From positions 1 through 64,000 of the forward strand of contig NZ_JAHLEB010000003.1 of NCBI RefSeq assembly GCF_018861735.1: DNA of 64,000 bases, in the 5' to 3' direction. This document shows positions 39,044 to 48,390 of the stretch, in pieces (position 1 is the first letter of the stretch; the number at the start of each line of letters is the position of its first letter). Source of the stretch: Clostridium lacusfryxellense (GTDB lineage: Bacteria > Bacillota > Clostridia > Clostridiales > Clostridiaceae). Position numbers and translations under genes: made by a program. The notes beneath the pieces are model-generated. The model did not search any database. It saw nothing but the letters and a program-made list of their open reading frames with translations, and was not told the DNA's origin.

Positions 39044-39078
39044 GCTTATTTAAGCTTGTTTTACTTTTTTTTTATGAT
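39038..39078 (+). terminator. Terminator of the NlpC/P60 gene
   Basis: AAAATAAGCTT pairs with AAGCTTGTTTT, followed by a run of eight T. The rest of the 307-base gap to the next gene is AT-rich with an inverted repeat at 39295-39335. Confidence 0.75.
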
Positions 39079-39294
39079 TAAAAATACAAATATTTAATAG
39101 TTAAGTATGTTTATGAATGGACAAACTTAATTTTTACAAATGGCTTGTAAAAATATATAGGCTAGTATAATATTATGGAGCAAATTGAAAAAATCCTTTT
39201 TAAGTTAGTAAATTATTAATTATATAAATGATAATGATGTATATATAGGATATATTAAAGTTATATTTAATTAATATATATAAAATATTAAGTA

Positions 39295-39335
39295 ATTGTA
39301 TCAACGTAAGGTAGAGGTAATATGTTTGATACAAT
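39295..39335. promoter_or_regulatory. Inverted repeat before the YhaM-type gene
   Basis: ATTGTATCAA (39295-39304) and TTGATACAAT (39326-39335): perfect 10-base arms, 21-base loop, ending just before the AAGGAGATAAAT ribosome binding site. Operator or RNA hairpin. Confidence 0.55.
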
Positions 39336-39350
39336 ATTAAGGAGATAAAT

Positions 39351-40313
39351 ATGGAAATGAAGAAAATAAGCGAATTAAAAAAGGGCGACAGGGTTGAGGG
39401 ATTTTATGTTATAAAATCTGTGGATAGCAAAGTCTCCAATAATAGTAATTCAAATAGATATTTAGATTTCAACTTAGGAGATGCAACGGGAGATATAAAT
39501 GCAAAACTATGGGAATGCAATGATGAGCTTGAGAGTAAGTTTAAACAAAGTATTTTAGTTAAAGTTAAGGGAACTGTAAATGAGTGGAGAGGTGTACTCC
39601 AATTAAAAATTGAAAACATAAGATTAACTGAGGAAAAAGATGAAGTTAAGATTTGCGATTATGTTGCAGTAGCGCCATATTCACCAGAAGAGATGTATGA
39701 TGATGTTCTAAATTATTTATCTAAAATCGAAAATATAGATATTCAAAATATAGTTACTAATATTCTAGGTAATAATGAAGAAAAACTAATGCATTATCCA
39801 GCAGCCAAGTCTAATCATCATTCTGTAAGATCAGGGCTTTTATATCATACTACAACAATGCTTAAGGCTGGAGAAAAGTTAAGCGAAATCTATACGTTTT
39901 TAAATACAGATTTATTATATGCAGGTATAATACTCCATGATATTGGTAAAATATACGAGATGAATGCTAGCGAACTTGGAATTGTAAGTGAGTATTCAGT
40001 TGAAGGTCAGCTTTTAGGGCATATAATTCAAGGTATAAAAATGATAGAAACAGCAAGTATTGAGGTTAAAGCTGGAAAAGAAGTATCTATGTTACTGCAA
40101 CACATGGTGCTATCTCACCATTATGAAGCGGAATATGGAAGTCCTAAAAAGCCAATGATACCAGAAGCAGAGATGTTACACCATTTAGATATAATGGATG
40201 CGAGAATGTATGATATGAATAAGGCAATTAGAGATACAAAGGAAGGTAAGTTTTCAGAAAGAATAAGGTCGCTTGATAATATAAATGTTTACAGAAATAC
40301 TATCAGTAAATAG
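39351..40313 (+). CDS. yhaM: 3'-5' exoribonuclease YhaM family (OB fold plus HD domain)
   Basis: 320 residues. N-terminal OB-fold (SNRYLDFNLGDATGDINAKLWE), then an HD phosphohydrolase domain with HHSVRSGLLYHT near 160 and IILHDIGKIYEM near 197 and a later LSHHYEAEYGSPKKPMIPEAEMLHHLDIMDARM. This is the domain order and length of Bacillus YhaM (about 314 residues), which degrades RNA and single-stranded DNA from the 3' end. Confidence 0.88.
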   Translation: MEMKKISELKKGDRVEGFYVIKSVDSKVSNNSNSNRYLDFNLGDATGDINAKLWECNDELESKFKQSILVKVKGTVNEWRGVLQLKIENIRLTEEKDEVKICDYVAVAPYSPEEMYDDVLNYLSKIENIDIQNIVTNILGNNEEKLMHYPAAKSNHHSVRSGLLYHTTTMLKAGEKLSEIYTFLNTDLLYAGIILHDIGKIYEMNASELGIVSEYSVEGQLLGHIIQGIKMIETASIEVKAGKEVSMLLQHMVLSHHYEAEYGSPKKPMIPEAEMLHHLDIMDARMYDMNKAIRDTKEGKFSERIRSLDNINVYRNTISK

Positions 40314-40386
40314 GAAAATAAATAAGAATTTATATAATGAATAAAAATAAGAACGCTTGAAGAAAATATAAAATATATCTTATATG

Positions 40387-40429
40387 AAAATACACTTGTG
40401 CAGTAAATGTAAATAAGTGTATTTTTTTA
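40387..40429 (+). terminator. Terminator after yhaM
   Basis: AATACACTT (40389-40397) pairs with AAGTGTATT (40415-40423), followed by TTTTTT. Confidence 0.8.
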
Positions 40430-40500
40430 TTTGAGAAGTGTAAAGAATCATAATATACGAACTATTACTTAAAATAAATTAATAATATTCGCATTTTATG

Positions 40501-40529
40501 TTGACTGGATTATGTTGCTCTGATATCAT
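40501..40529 (+). promoter_or_regulatory. Promoter of the COG2509 flavoprotein gene
   Basis: TTGACT (40501-40506), 17-base spacer, TATCAT (40524-40529). It starts a leader of about 100 bases. Confidence 0.6.
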
Positions 40530-40560
40530 TAAATAGTATGATAATTAGTAACAGGTTTAA

Positions 40561-40631
40561 TTTCCTACAGAGGAATACAGGAGAGATAACAATTGATAAT
40601 TGTTATCTGCCCCATACGCACACAGGAGGGT
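40561..40631 (+). promoter_or_regulatory. Structured leader of the COG2509 flavoprotein gene
   Basis: Three consecutive hairpins: TTCCTacagAGGAA (40562-40575), a perfect 11-bp stem (40584-40594 with 40598-40608), then CCCC (40610-40613) able to pair with the GGAGGG (40625-40630) of the ribosome binding site. The layout suggests translational control; it matches no riboswitch class I recognise. Confidence 0.5.
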
Positions 40632-40638
40632 ATATCAA

Positions 40639-42051
40639 ATGAAAGATTTTTATGATGTGATTATTGTAGGAGCTGGACCAGCGGGTATATTTACGGCATT
40701 AGAGATTTCTGATAAAAGACCAGAACTTAGTGTACTTATAGTTGATAAAGGAAGAAGTATAGAGAAAAGAAAATGTCCTGCGCGGATTAATGGTAAATGC
40801 GTTAATTGTAATCCATGTGGAATAACATATGGATGGTCAGGTGCTGGTGCTTTCTCAGATGGTAAGCTTTCATTAAGCCCTGAAGTGGGTGGAAGACTTC
40901 TTGAATATTTCTCAGAAGACGAATCTAAACAGTTAATAAAATATTGTGATGATATATATATAAAATTTGGAGCAAATGAAAAGGTATATGGACTTAATAA
41001 TGATAAAGTTGAAGAAGTAAAATATGAAGCAAGCAAACATAATATTCGTCTTGTTGAATGCCCAGTAAGACATTTGGGTACAGAACTTGCTTATGAAGTT
41101 TTAAAATCTATGTACCATCATTTAATGGATAATACGAATACAGAATTTATTGAGCTTAGTGAAGTTGAAGAAATTCTAATAGAAGATAATAAGGCCACTG
41201 GCGTAATATTAACCAATAAACAAGGCAAAATCAAGGTTAATGCAAAGTATGTTGTAGCAGCGCCAGGTAGAGGTGGGGCAGAATGGATTGCAAATGAAGC
41301 TAAAAAACACAATATCGAAGTTACTAATAATGCAGTAGATATTGGTGTAAGAGTTGAAGTACCTAATTCTGTTATGGATCATCTAACAAAGGACCTGTAT
41401 GAAGCAAAACTTGTATATTATTCTGATACTTTCGGAAATAAGGTTAGAACCTTTTGTATGAATCCTGGTGGAGTAGTGTCAGCAGAATATTATGATGATA
41501 ATACAATTGCAGTAGTAAATGGTCATAGTTATTCAGATCAGAAACTTAGAACAACTAATACAAATTTTGCGATGCTTGTATCTACTAGTTTTACAGAGCC
41601 ATTTAATCAACCTATTGGTTATGGAAAATATATAGCTCAGCTAGGCAATATGTTAACAGGTGGAGGTATAATGGTTCAAAGACTTGGGGATTTACTAAAA
41701 GGAAGAAGAACGGATGTTAATAGATTAAGTAAATCAACTACTGTGCCTACTCTGAAATCAGCAGTACCAGGCGATTTAAGTTTTGTATTGCCACAAAGAC
41801 ACTTAACATCCATTGTAGAGGCGTTAAAGGCTTTTGACAAAATAGCTCCAGGCTTATATAGCAAAAATACATTACTATATGGAGTAGAAGTAAAATTTTA
41901 TTCTAGTAAGTTTACTACAAATGATAAATTTGAAACATCAATTAGCAATTTGTACACCATAGGAGATGGAGCGGGAATAACTAGAGGCTTAATGCAAGCT
42001 TCAGCAACTGGAGTTGTAGTAGCAAGAGACATAACTAATAAGGAAAAATAA
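40639..42051 (+). CDS. FAD-dependent oxidoreductase (COG2509 type)
   Basis: 470-residue flavoprotein. The N-terminal dinucleotide fold is YDVIIVGAGPAGIFTALEIS. A characteristic cysteine-rich segment CPARINGKCVNCNPCGITYG (about 52-72) is followed by WSGAGAFSDGKLSLSP. The C-terminal GDGAGITRGLMQASATGVVVA is the second FAD motif. Family members are uncharacterised FAD-dependent dehydrogenases. ATG 40639 follows CAGGAGGG; an upstream TTG reading is rejected because it would cross the leader hairpin. Confidence 0.88.
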   Translation: MKDFYDVIIVGAGPAGIFTALEISDKRPELSVLIVDKGRSIEKRKCPARINGKCVNCNPCGITYGWSGAGAFSDGKLSLSPEVGGRLLEYFSEDESKQLIKYCDDIYIKFGANEKVYGLNNDKVEEVKYEASKHNIRLVECPVRHLGTELAYEVLKSMYHHLMDNTNTEFIELSEVEEILIEDNKATGVILTNKQGKIKVNAKYVVAAPGRGGAEWIANEAKKHNIEVTNNAVDIGVRVEVPNSVMDHLTKDLYEAKLVYYSDTFGNKVRTFCMNPGGVVSAEYYDDNTIAVVNGHSYSDQKLRTTNTNFAMLVSTSFTEPFNQPIGYGKYIAQLGNMLTGGGIMVQRLGDLLKGRRTDVNRLSKSTTVPTLKSAVPGDLSFVLPQRHLTSIVEALKAFDKIAPGLYSKNTLLYGVEVKFYSSKFTTNDKFETSISNLYTIGDGAGITRGLMQASATGVVVARDITNKEK

Positions 42052-42173
42052 TAGTGTTTAAGATAAACAATTGGTTATATGAGCATTAAAAGTGTATAAT
42101 TCAAATAGAAACTAAAGACTAGAAAAGAAACTACATGTAAGAAGCGATGGAATTTGCGTGCCGTAGTATCTAA

Positions 42174-43499
<1,326 letters not shown>

Positions 43500-43756
43500 C
43501 AATTAAGCCTACATAATATCAAAGGTTTTATCTTAAGTAGGTATGGTTTTTATATTATAGGAGATTCTAAGTATTGTAGGAAACATTTATTAAGGTATGC
43601 AAATGTATACTAAAGATTAAAAAAGTGCGTACTGGTAAAATGTAAACATAGAGATTATAATCAGAGTTAGAACTAAGTTAAATAAATATTTTTATTTATT
43701 TAATATTCTAATTCTGTTATAATAGTTTAAAATTAAAATAAAGCGAGGTATATAAT

Positions 43757-43942
43757 ATGAGTATAACTAAGGATATGACAATAGGCGAAGTTGTAAGAAC
43801 AAAACCTGAATCAGTTCAAGTGTTAATGAACTTTGGAATGGGTTGTGTAGGATGCCCTTCAGCTCAAGCTGAAACATTAGAAGAAGCAGCAATGGTTCAT
43901 GGTCTTAATTTAGAAGAATTAATGACTGCAATAAACGCATAA
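43757..43942 (+). CDS. DUF1858 domain-containing protein
   Basis: 61-residue single DUF1858 domain: [43 protein letters not shown]. The CVGC cysteine pair matches the hybrid-cluster-type/ScdA-N-like family and suggests a role in redox or iron-sulfur biology, which is not proven. It ends at a strong bidirectional terminator. Confidence 0.88.
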   Translation: MSITKDMTIGEVVRTKPESVQVLMNFGMGCVGCPSAQAETLEEAAMVHGLNLEELMTAINA

Positions 43943-43944
43943 AA

Positions 43945-43985
43945 AAATTAAGACACTTAGCAAATGCTAAGTGTCTTAATTTTTT
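43945..43985. terminator. Bidirectional terminator between DUF1858 and ECF genes
   Basis: Perfect 17-bp stem AATTAAGACACTTAGCA / TGCTAAGTGTCTTAATT (43948-43964 with 43966-43983 region), with A-run on the left and T-run on the right, serving both convergent genes. Confidence 0.88.
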
Positions 43986-44574
43986 ATCTTCTTTTTATCT
44001 TTTTTATGGCTATTATAACTGGGATGGTAATTACAGTAGCTATAATAGCTTCTGGAACGCCGTTTATTATAGCTATGCCATAAATAGTCTTTGCAGCAAT
44101 GGATGGATCTATGCCTTTAGAAGCAGCAAATTTAGCTGCATATAAAACATATACCATAGTAAGAACACCAAAGGTATTAGTTAGTGAACCAACAATGGTT
44201 GCTAGTCCTATTCGTACACTATCCTTTTTTATGTAACTTAATTTATAAACATAGTAAGAAGTAAGACCAATAAGTACCCTTGGTAATACAGATACTAAAG
44301 GATTTATAAAAGCAAATGATAGTATATTTGGAGTTGTTATATTTTGCATGATACTAAAAATACCGAATATGAAACCAATAGTCATGCCTACCATCGGACC
44401 ACCTATTATAGAACCTATGATAACGGGAATATGCATTATAGTAGCTTTTGCACCAGGAAGTGGAATAAATCCATATCCAGTTAGTCCAAGTACAACACAA
44501 ACTGCTGATAGCATACCAATCGTTGTAAGTTCACTTGTTTTTATTCGTCTTAGTTTCATAGTATTGTTAATCAT
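43984..44574 (-). CDS. ECF transporter S component
   Basis: 196-residue membrane protein with six predicted helices. Typical S-component features: TIGMLSAVCVVLGLTGYGFIPLPGAKATIMHIPVIIGSIIGGPMVGM near the N-terminus. It would bind a vitamin or precursor and share the ECF energising module. The substrate cannot be read from the sequence, and no riboswitch was recognised in the 281-base upstream gap. The ATG follows GCGGAGG. Confidence 0.85.
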   Translation of the reverse strand: MINNTMKLRRIKTSELTTIGMLSAVCVVLGLTGYGFIPLPGAKATIMHIPVIIGSIIGGPMVGMTIGFIFGIFSIMQNITTPNILSFAFINPLVSVLPRVLIGLTSYYVYKLSYIKKDSVRIGLATIVGSLTNTFGVLTMVYVLYAAKFAASKGIDPSIAAKTIYGIAIINGVPEAIIATVITIPVIIAIKKIKRR

Positions 44575-44855
44575 GTGTAACCTCCGCTCTTATTCCATAA
44601 GGATATAAGTCGACCTATTTGTATAATCCTTATTAATAGATATAGTTCAGTTTCATAGTGAATACTGACAACAATATTTTAGCACGTATTTGATAAAAAT
44701 TAAATAGATAAATAAAAATTTATCAAAGTTTATAAAGAAAATGACTTATAAATGTATTTTAATGTATATTTATTTAGTATAATTCTAGATGTAAGGAAAA
44801 TTATTATGCGCAAATTTAATAAATATTATATAGTAAAAAATATAGGAGTGATAGT

Positions 44856-45605
44856 ATGAGTAAAATTCCAGTAGTTACTTTCAGAAATTATAACATTCAT
44901 TATTATGAGGTAGACATACATAAAAGAGCTTTGATTATAAGTATAATTAATTATCTAGGAGATATGGCAATGTACCAAAGCGAAACCTTAGGAGTTGGAA
45001 TAGACTACCTTACTGAGAATGACATGGCTTGGGTCTTATACAAATGGGATATAACAATTGAGTCATACCCACTTCTAAACGATACTATAAAGGTGGAGAC
45101 ATATGCACATTCTTTTAAAAGGTTTTATGCAGATAGAAAATACGATATCTTTGATGGTAAAGGAAATAAAATAGGACATGCCGATTCTATATGGATTTTG
45201 ATAAACACAGCTAGAAGAAGACCAATAAGAGTTACGAAAGATATGTACGAAGTTTATGGTATAGATGATAGTAGTAACACACCAATAGACATTGAGAATA
45301 TATTATCAATAAATAAAGTAGATAGTGAGAAAAGTTTCCAGGTAAGATACAGTGACATTGATACAAATAAACACGTAAACAATGTTAAATATGCTGCATG
45401 GGCTTTAGAAACAATCCCTAAGGATATAATACTCAATTATGAAATGAAAAACATTAAGGTAACCTACATCAAGGAAACAAAATATGGAGAGACTATAACG
45501 GTAAGTACCGAGGTTATAAAAGAAGAAGATAAAATAATATGTAGACATAGAATAGTAAATGAAGAGGGCGTTGAACTTACGCTATTAGAAAGTATCTGGG
45601 TATAG
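44856..45605 (+). CDS. Acyl-ACP thioesterase
   Basis: 249-residue double hot-dog protein of the FatA/FatB family. N-terminal half: RNYNIHYYEVDIHKRALIISIINYLGDMAMYQSETLGVG...WVLYKWDITIESYP. C-terminal half: VRYSDIDTNKHVNNVKYAAWALE, holding the catalytic Asp-Asn-His type residues. It releases fatty acids from acyl carrier protein. The ATG follows TAGGAGTG. Confidence 0.92.
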   Translation: MSKIPVVTFRNYNIHYYEVDIHKRALIISIINYLGDMAMYQSETLGVGIDYLTENDMAWVLYKWDITIESYPLLNDTIKVETYAHSFKRFYADRKYDIFDGKGNKIGHADSIWILINTARRRPIRVTKDMYEVYGIDDSSNTPIDIENILSINKVDSEKSFQVRYSDIDTNKHVNNVKYAAWALETIPKDIILNYEMKNIKVTYIKETKYGETITVSTEVIKEEDKIICRHRIVNEEGVELTLLESIWV

Positions 45606-45873
45606 TAGATTTTTCTTGGATTATGCTATAGCGAAAAGTACATATTGCTTGAGATACTTTCACTGCGCCAAGTAATTCTACGCATTATATATTTTTTTTA
45701 GATGGTGGAAAAATTCTTAACCAAAACGGAAAAACAATTAGGTGATTAATGTTCAATCTGGGGCAAGCTGTTTTTTAGATAAGTTATGAATTGCATATTG
45801 TAATCTATCTCAGACAAAACAGAGATACCGGTGCTGTTCGGAATTATCAATTTTTAATTATGGTTTAATATTA

Positions 45874-45965
45874 TTTTTTCTTATGTTATGCTAACAAAAG
45901 TAGAGGTTGCTAAGCGAAGTATTCAGGCGACCTCTACTTTTAGTTATAGCATAATATAAGAAAAA
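45874..45965. repeat. Long imperfect inverted repeat between convergent genes
   Basis: Two arms of about 37 bases (45874-45910 and 45928-45965) pair with few mismatches; the inner part AAAAGTAGAGGT/ACCTCTACTTTT is perfect and could act as a bidirectional terminator. A degenerate relative of the outer arm occurs at 45609-45631. The rest of 45606-45873 has no gene that I recognise. Confidence 0.7.
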
Positions 45966-45991
45966 CTTCTTAGATATTAATAGTAGAAAAT

Positions 45992-47221
45992 CTATTTGGA
46001 AGCATTTATCCCTGCAACAGCACCAGAACTCCATGCCCATTGAAGGTTAAAACCACCACAATCTCCATCGACATCTAATATTTCACCTGCAAAGAATAAA
46101 CCTTTTGTAATATTAGATTCTAAAGTTTGAGCGTTAACTTCTTTTGTATTAATACCTCCTGCGGTGACTTGAGCATTTGCAAAAGAATTAGTACCCGATA
46201 CCTCAAATTGCCAATGTTTTAGCAAACCATATATAGCTTCTTTTTCTATTAGGTTTAAATCGCGGCAAGGTTTATGTATATCTTCTATTTTTGCTTCTTT
46301 TAAAATTATTGGAATCATCTTCTTGTGTATTATCCCGATAAATGAATCGCAAATAGAGCGATTTTCAAATAATGACCAATGTTTATTTAAAAATTGTGTT
46401 AGATCTTCACGGCTAATATTTGGTAACATATCAATTTTCAATGAAACTTTATTACTTTTAGTTAAGCCATAAGCTGCAGCTCTACTAAGTTGAAGTATTG
46501 GCGGGCCTGATATACCATAATCCGTAAAGAGTATTTCTCCAAATTCCTTTTGAATACATAAACCATTTATAAATATTTCTCCATATCCATCAAATTTTAC
46601 TCCAGATAAAGCTTTTAACCTACTATAGTTTAATTTAAGCTGTACAAGGGCAGGGACTTGAGGTAACACATCATGACCTAATTGTCTTGCTAATGTATAT
46701 CCGGAGCCGTCAGAACCTGTTTTAGGGGCACATTTGCCACCTGCTGCAATAATCAACCTGTCACACTCATATATACTATTATCTGAATTACAAATTTTAA
46801 AGCCCTTTTTAGTTTTAGTAATTTCCTTAGCTTTAGTATTTGTATAGACAGTGATGTTTTTTTCGTCAAGAGCAAACCTTAATATATCAAGAACTGATGA
46901 GGCTTGCATAGACATAGGAAACATTTTACCTCCATCTACAGTTACTAAAGGTATACCTAAAGAGGCGAAAAAAGCTATAGTATCCTCTGTAGAAAAAGAA
47001 TTTAGAACGCCTTCAAAGAAACAAGGATTATCACTGTGGTATCTATCGTTATTTATATTTTCATTACTAATATTGCATCTACCGTTGCCAGTAGTTAATA
47101 TTTTTTTGCCTAATCTATCGCTTCCTTCAATTATGGCTACATCTATTCCAGAATCCTTTGCTATTAGAGCGGCAGTTATACCAGCGGCACCTCCGCCAAC
47201 TATTATAAGAGAATGTTTCAA
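45992..47221 (-). CDS. HI0933/YhiN family flavoprotein
   Basis: 409-residue NAD(P)/FAD-dependent oxidoreductase of the HI0933 (BaiN) family. N-terminal motif: SLIIVGGGAAGITAALIAKDSGIDVAIIEG, then GKKILTTGNGRCNISN. C-terminal GLFFAGEILDVDGDCGGFNLQWAWSSGAVAG is the family signature. The start is TTG at 47221 behind GGGAGAG. Physiological role unknown in clostridia. Confidence 0.92.
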   Translation of the reverse strand: MKHSLIIVGGGAAGITAALIAKDSGIDVAIIEGSDRLGKKILTTGNGRCNISNENINNDRYHSDNPCFFEGVLNSFSTEDTIAFFASLGIPLVTVDGGKMFPMSMQASSVLDILRFALDEKNITVYTNTKAKEITKTKKGFKICNSDNSIYECDRLIIAAGGKCAPKTGSDGSGYTLARQLGHDVLPQVPALVQLKLNYSRLKALSGVKFDGYGEIFINGLCIQKEFGEILFTDYGISGPPILQLSRAAAYGLTKSNKVSLKIDMLPNISREDLTQFLNKHWSLFENRSICDSFIGIIHKKMIPIILKEAKIEDIHKPCRDLNLIEKEAIYGLLKHWQFEVSGTNSFANAQVTAGGINTKEVNAQTLESNITKGLFFAGEILDVDGDCGGFNLQWAWSSGAVAGINASK

Positions 47222-47474
47222 GAAAATCTCTCCCTTCGAGAAAAAATTATGATTGTAATATAAATTGTTTTGCTTATAATTTTACCCTAAAATCATTAAG
47301 TTGAACATGTATTTATATTATTTTATAAAAAATTATAAGGTATTTAGAGAATTCTTTAGTAAATATTAAAATATTTTATAAAAAGTAAAACTTTTATTTA
47401 TAGGATAAAGCGTTGAATTAACTGGAGTCATGGACTAAATTAAAAAATAAAATTGAAAAAAATAAGAAAATATG

Positions 47475-47503
47475 TTGACACACTAAGGAAAATTAGGTAT
47501 TAT
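47475..47503 (+). promoter_or_regulatory. Promoter of the tRNA cluster
   Basis: TTGACA (47475-47480), 17-base spacer, TATTAT (47498-47503), about 57 bases before the first tRNA. The remaining 47222-47474 holds nothing recognised. Confidence 0.8.
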
Positions 47504-47559
47504 AGTCTATGTCGGGTTGCGAGACCCAACTACATAACTAATAAAGTGACAACGACTAT

Positions 47560-47634
47560 GGCTCCTTGGTCAAGCGGTTAAGACACCACCCTTTCACGGT
47601 GGTAACAGGGGTTCAATTCCCCTAGGAGTCACCA
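47560..47634 (+). tRNA. tRNA-Glu (TTC), copy 1
   Basis: 75-base cloverleaf; anticodon stem CCACC/GGTGG with loop CTTTCAC; encoded CCA. Identical to copy 2. Confidence 0.95.
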
Positions 47635-47648
47635 TACAAAACATATAT

Positions 47649-47724
47649 GGGAGCATAGCTCAGCTGGGAGAGCATCTGCCTTACAAGCAGAGGGTCACAG
47701 GTTCGAACCCTGTTGTTCCCACCA
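47649..47724 (+). tRNA. tRNA-Val (TAC), copy 1
   Basis: 76 bases; anticodon stem TCTGC/GCAGA with loop CTTACAA; CCA encoded. Identical to copy 2. Confidence 0.95.
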
Positions 47725-47729
47725 TATAT

Positions 47730-47806
47730 GGCCCAGTAGCTCAGTTGGTTAGAGTGCTGCCCTGTCACGGCAGAGGTCGAGGGTCCGAGTCCCTTCTGGG
47801 TCGCCA
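47730..47806 (+). tRNA. tRNA-Asp (GTC), copy 1
   Basis: 77 bases; anticodon stem CTGCC/GGCAG with loop CTGTCAC; CCA encoded. Differs from copy 2 by a compensating base pair in the anticodon stem. Confidence 0.95.
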
Positions 47807-47901
47807 TTTTTACACTGCAATAATTAATAAAAAGCAAACATGCTGTAATTAGCAGATTGTAAAGTCAATTATTATTGTGAGATTCATTTTAAATTTAACA
47901 A

Positions 47902-47976
47902 GGCTCCTTGGTCAAGCGGTTAAGACACCACCCTTTCACGGTGGTAACAGGGGTTCAATTCCCCTAGGAGTCACCA
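47902..47976 (+). tRNA. tRNA-Glu (TTC), copy 2
   Basis: 75 bases, same sequence as copy 1; begins the second copy of the duplicated block. Confidence 0.95.
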
Positions 47977-47990
47977 TACAAAACATATAT

Positions 47991-48066
47991 GGGAGCATAG
48001 CTCAGCTGGGAGAGCATCTGCCTTACAAGCAGAGGGTCACAGGTTCGAACCCTGTTGTTCCCACCA
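47991..48066 (+). tRNA. tRNA-Val (TAC), copy 2
   Basis: 76 bases, same sequence as copy 1. Confidence 0.95.
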
Positions 48067-48071
48067 TATAT

Positions 48072-48148
48072 GGCCCAGTAGCTCAGTTGGTTAGAGTGCC
48101 GCCCTGTCACGGCGGAGGTCGAGGGTCCGAGTCCCTTCTGGGTCGCCA
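48072..48148 (+). tRNA. tRNA-Asp (GTC), copy 2
   Basis: 77 bases; anticodon stem CCGCC/GGCGG instead of CTGCC/GGCAG, so the pair is kept. Confidence 0.95.
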
Positions 48149-48154
48149 TTTTCT

Positions 48155-48229
48155 GCTGGCATGGCTCAACGGTAGAGCAGCTGACTTGTAATCAGCAGGT
48201 TGTAGGTTCAATTCCTATTGCCAGCTCCA
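48155..48229 (+). tRNA. tRNA-Thr (TGT)
   Basis: 75 bases; acceptor GCTGGCA/TGCCAGC, anticodon stem GCTGA/TCAGC with loop CTTGTAA; CCA encoded. Last gene of the cluster. Confidence 0.95.
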
Positions 48230-48263
48230 AAAAAGTACTAAACATTTGTTTAGTACTTTTTTT
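48230..48263 (+). terminator. tRNA cluster terminator
   Basis: AAAAGTACTAAACA / TTTAGTACTTTT stem-loop followed by a run of nine or more T. Confidence 0.88.
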
Positions 48264-48337
48264 TTATTGTATAGGAAATCCTTTTAACATACAGGTAATA
48301 TAAACTATAAGTTGCTAACAAATATTTTTATGCACAA

Positions 48338-48385
48338 AAAAAGTATATATTACGTATAATGCATTAGTAGTAATATATACTTTTT
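48338..48385 (-). terminator. Terminator of the helicase-loader gene
   Basis: Perfect 16-bp arms (48338-48353 and 48370-48385), five bases after the minus-strand stop; followed by T-rich sequence on that strand. Confidence 0.8.
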
Positions 48386-48390
48386 CTAAT

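Larger units (their letters stand above)
47560..48148. repeat. Tandem duplication of the Glu-Val-Asp tRNA block
   Basis: The 247-base block 47560-47806 is repeated at 47902-48148, including the spacers, with only two differences, both in the tRNA-Asp anticodon stem and mutually compensating. A 95-base spacer separates the copies. Confidence 0.95.

Noticed and set aside
44575-44855. Riboswitch upstream of the ECF S component
   Set aside because: Checked by eye for THF, TPP and preQ1 type cores; only small AT hairpins seen.
47622-48191. Reading frames over the tRNA cluster
   Set aside because: They are translations of tRNA genes (NNRVRTCDPLLVRQ-type peptides), a well-known annotation artefact.
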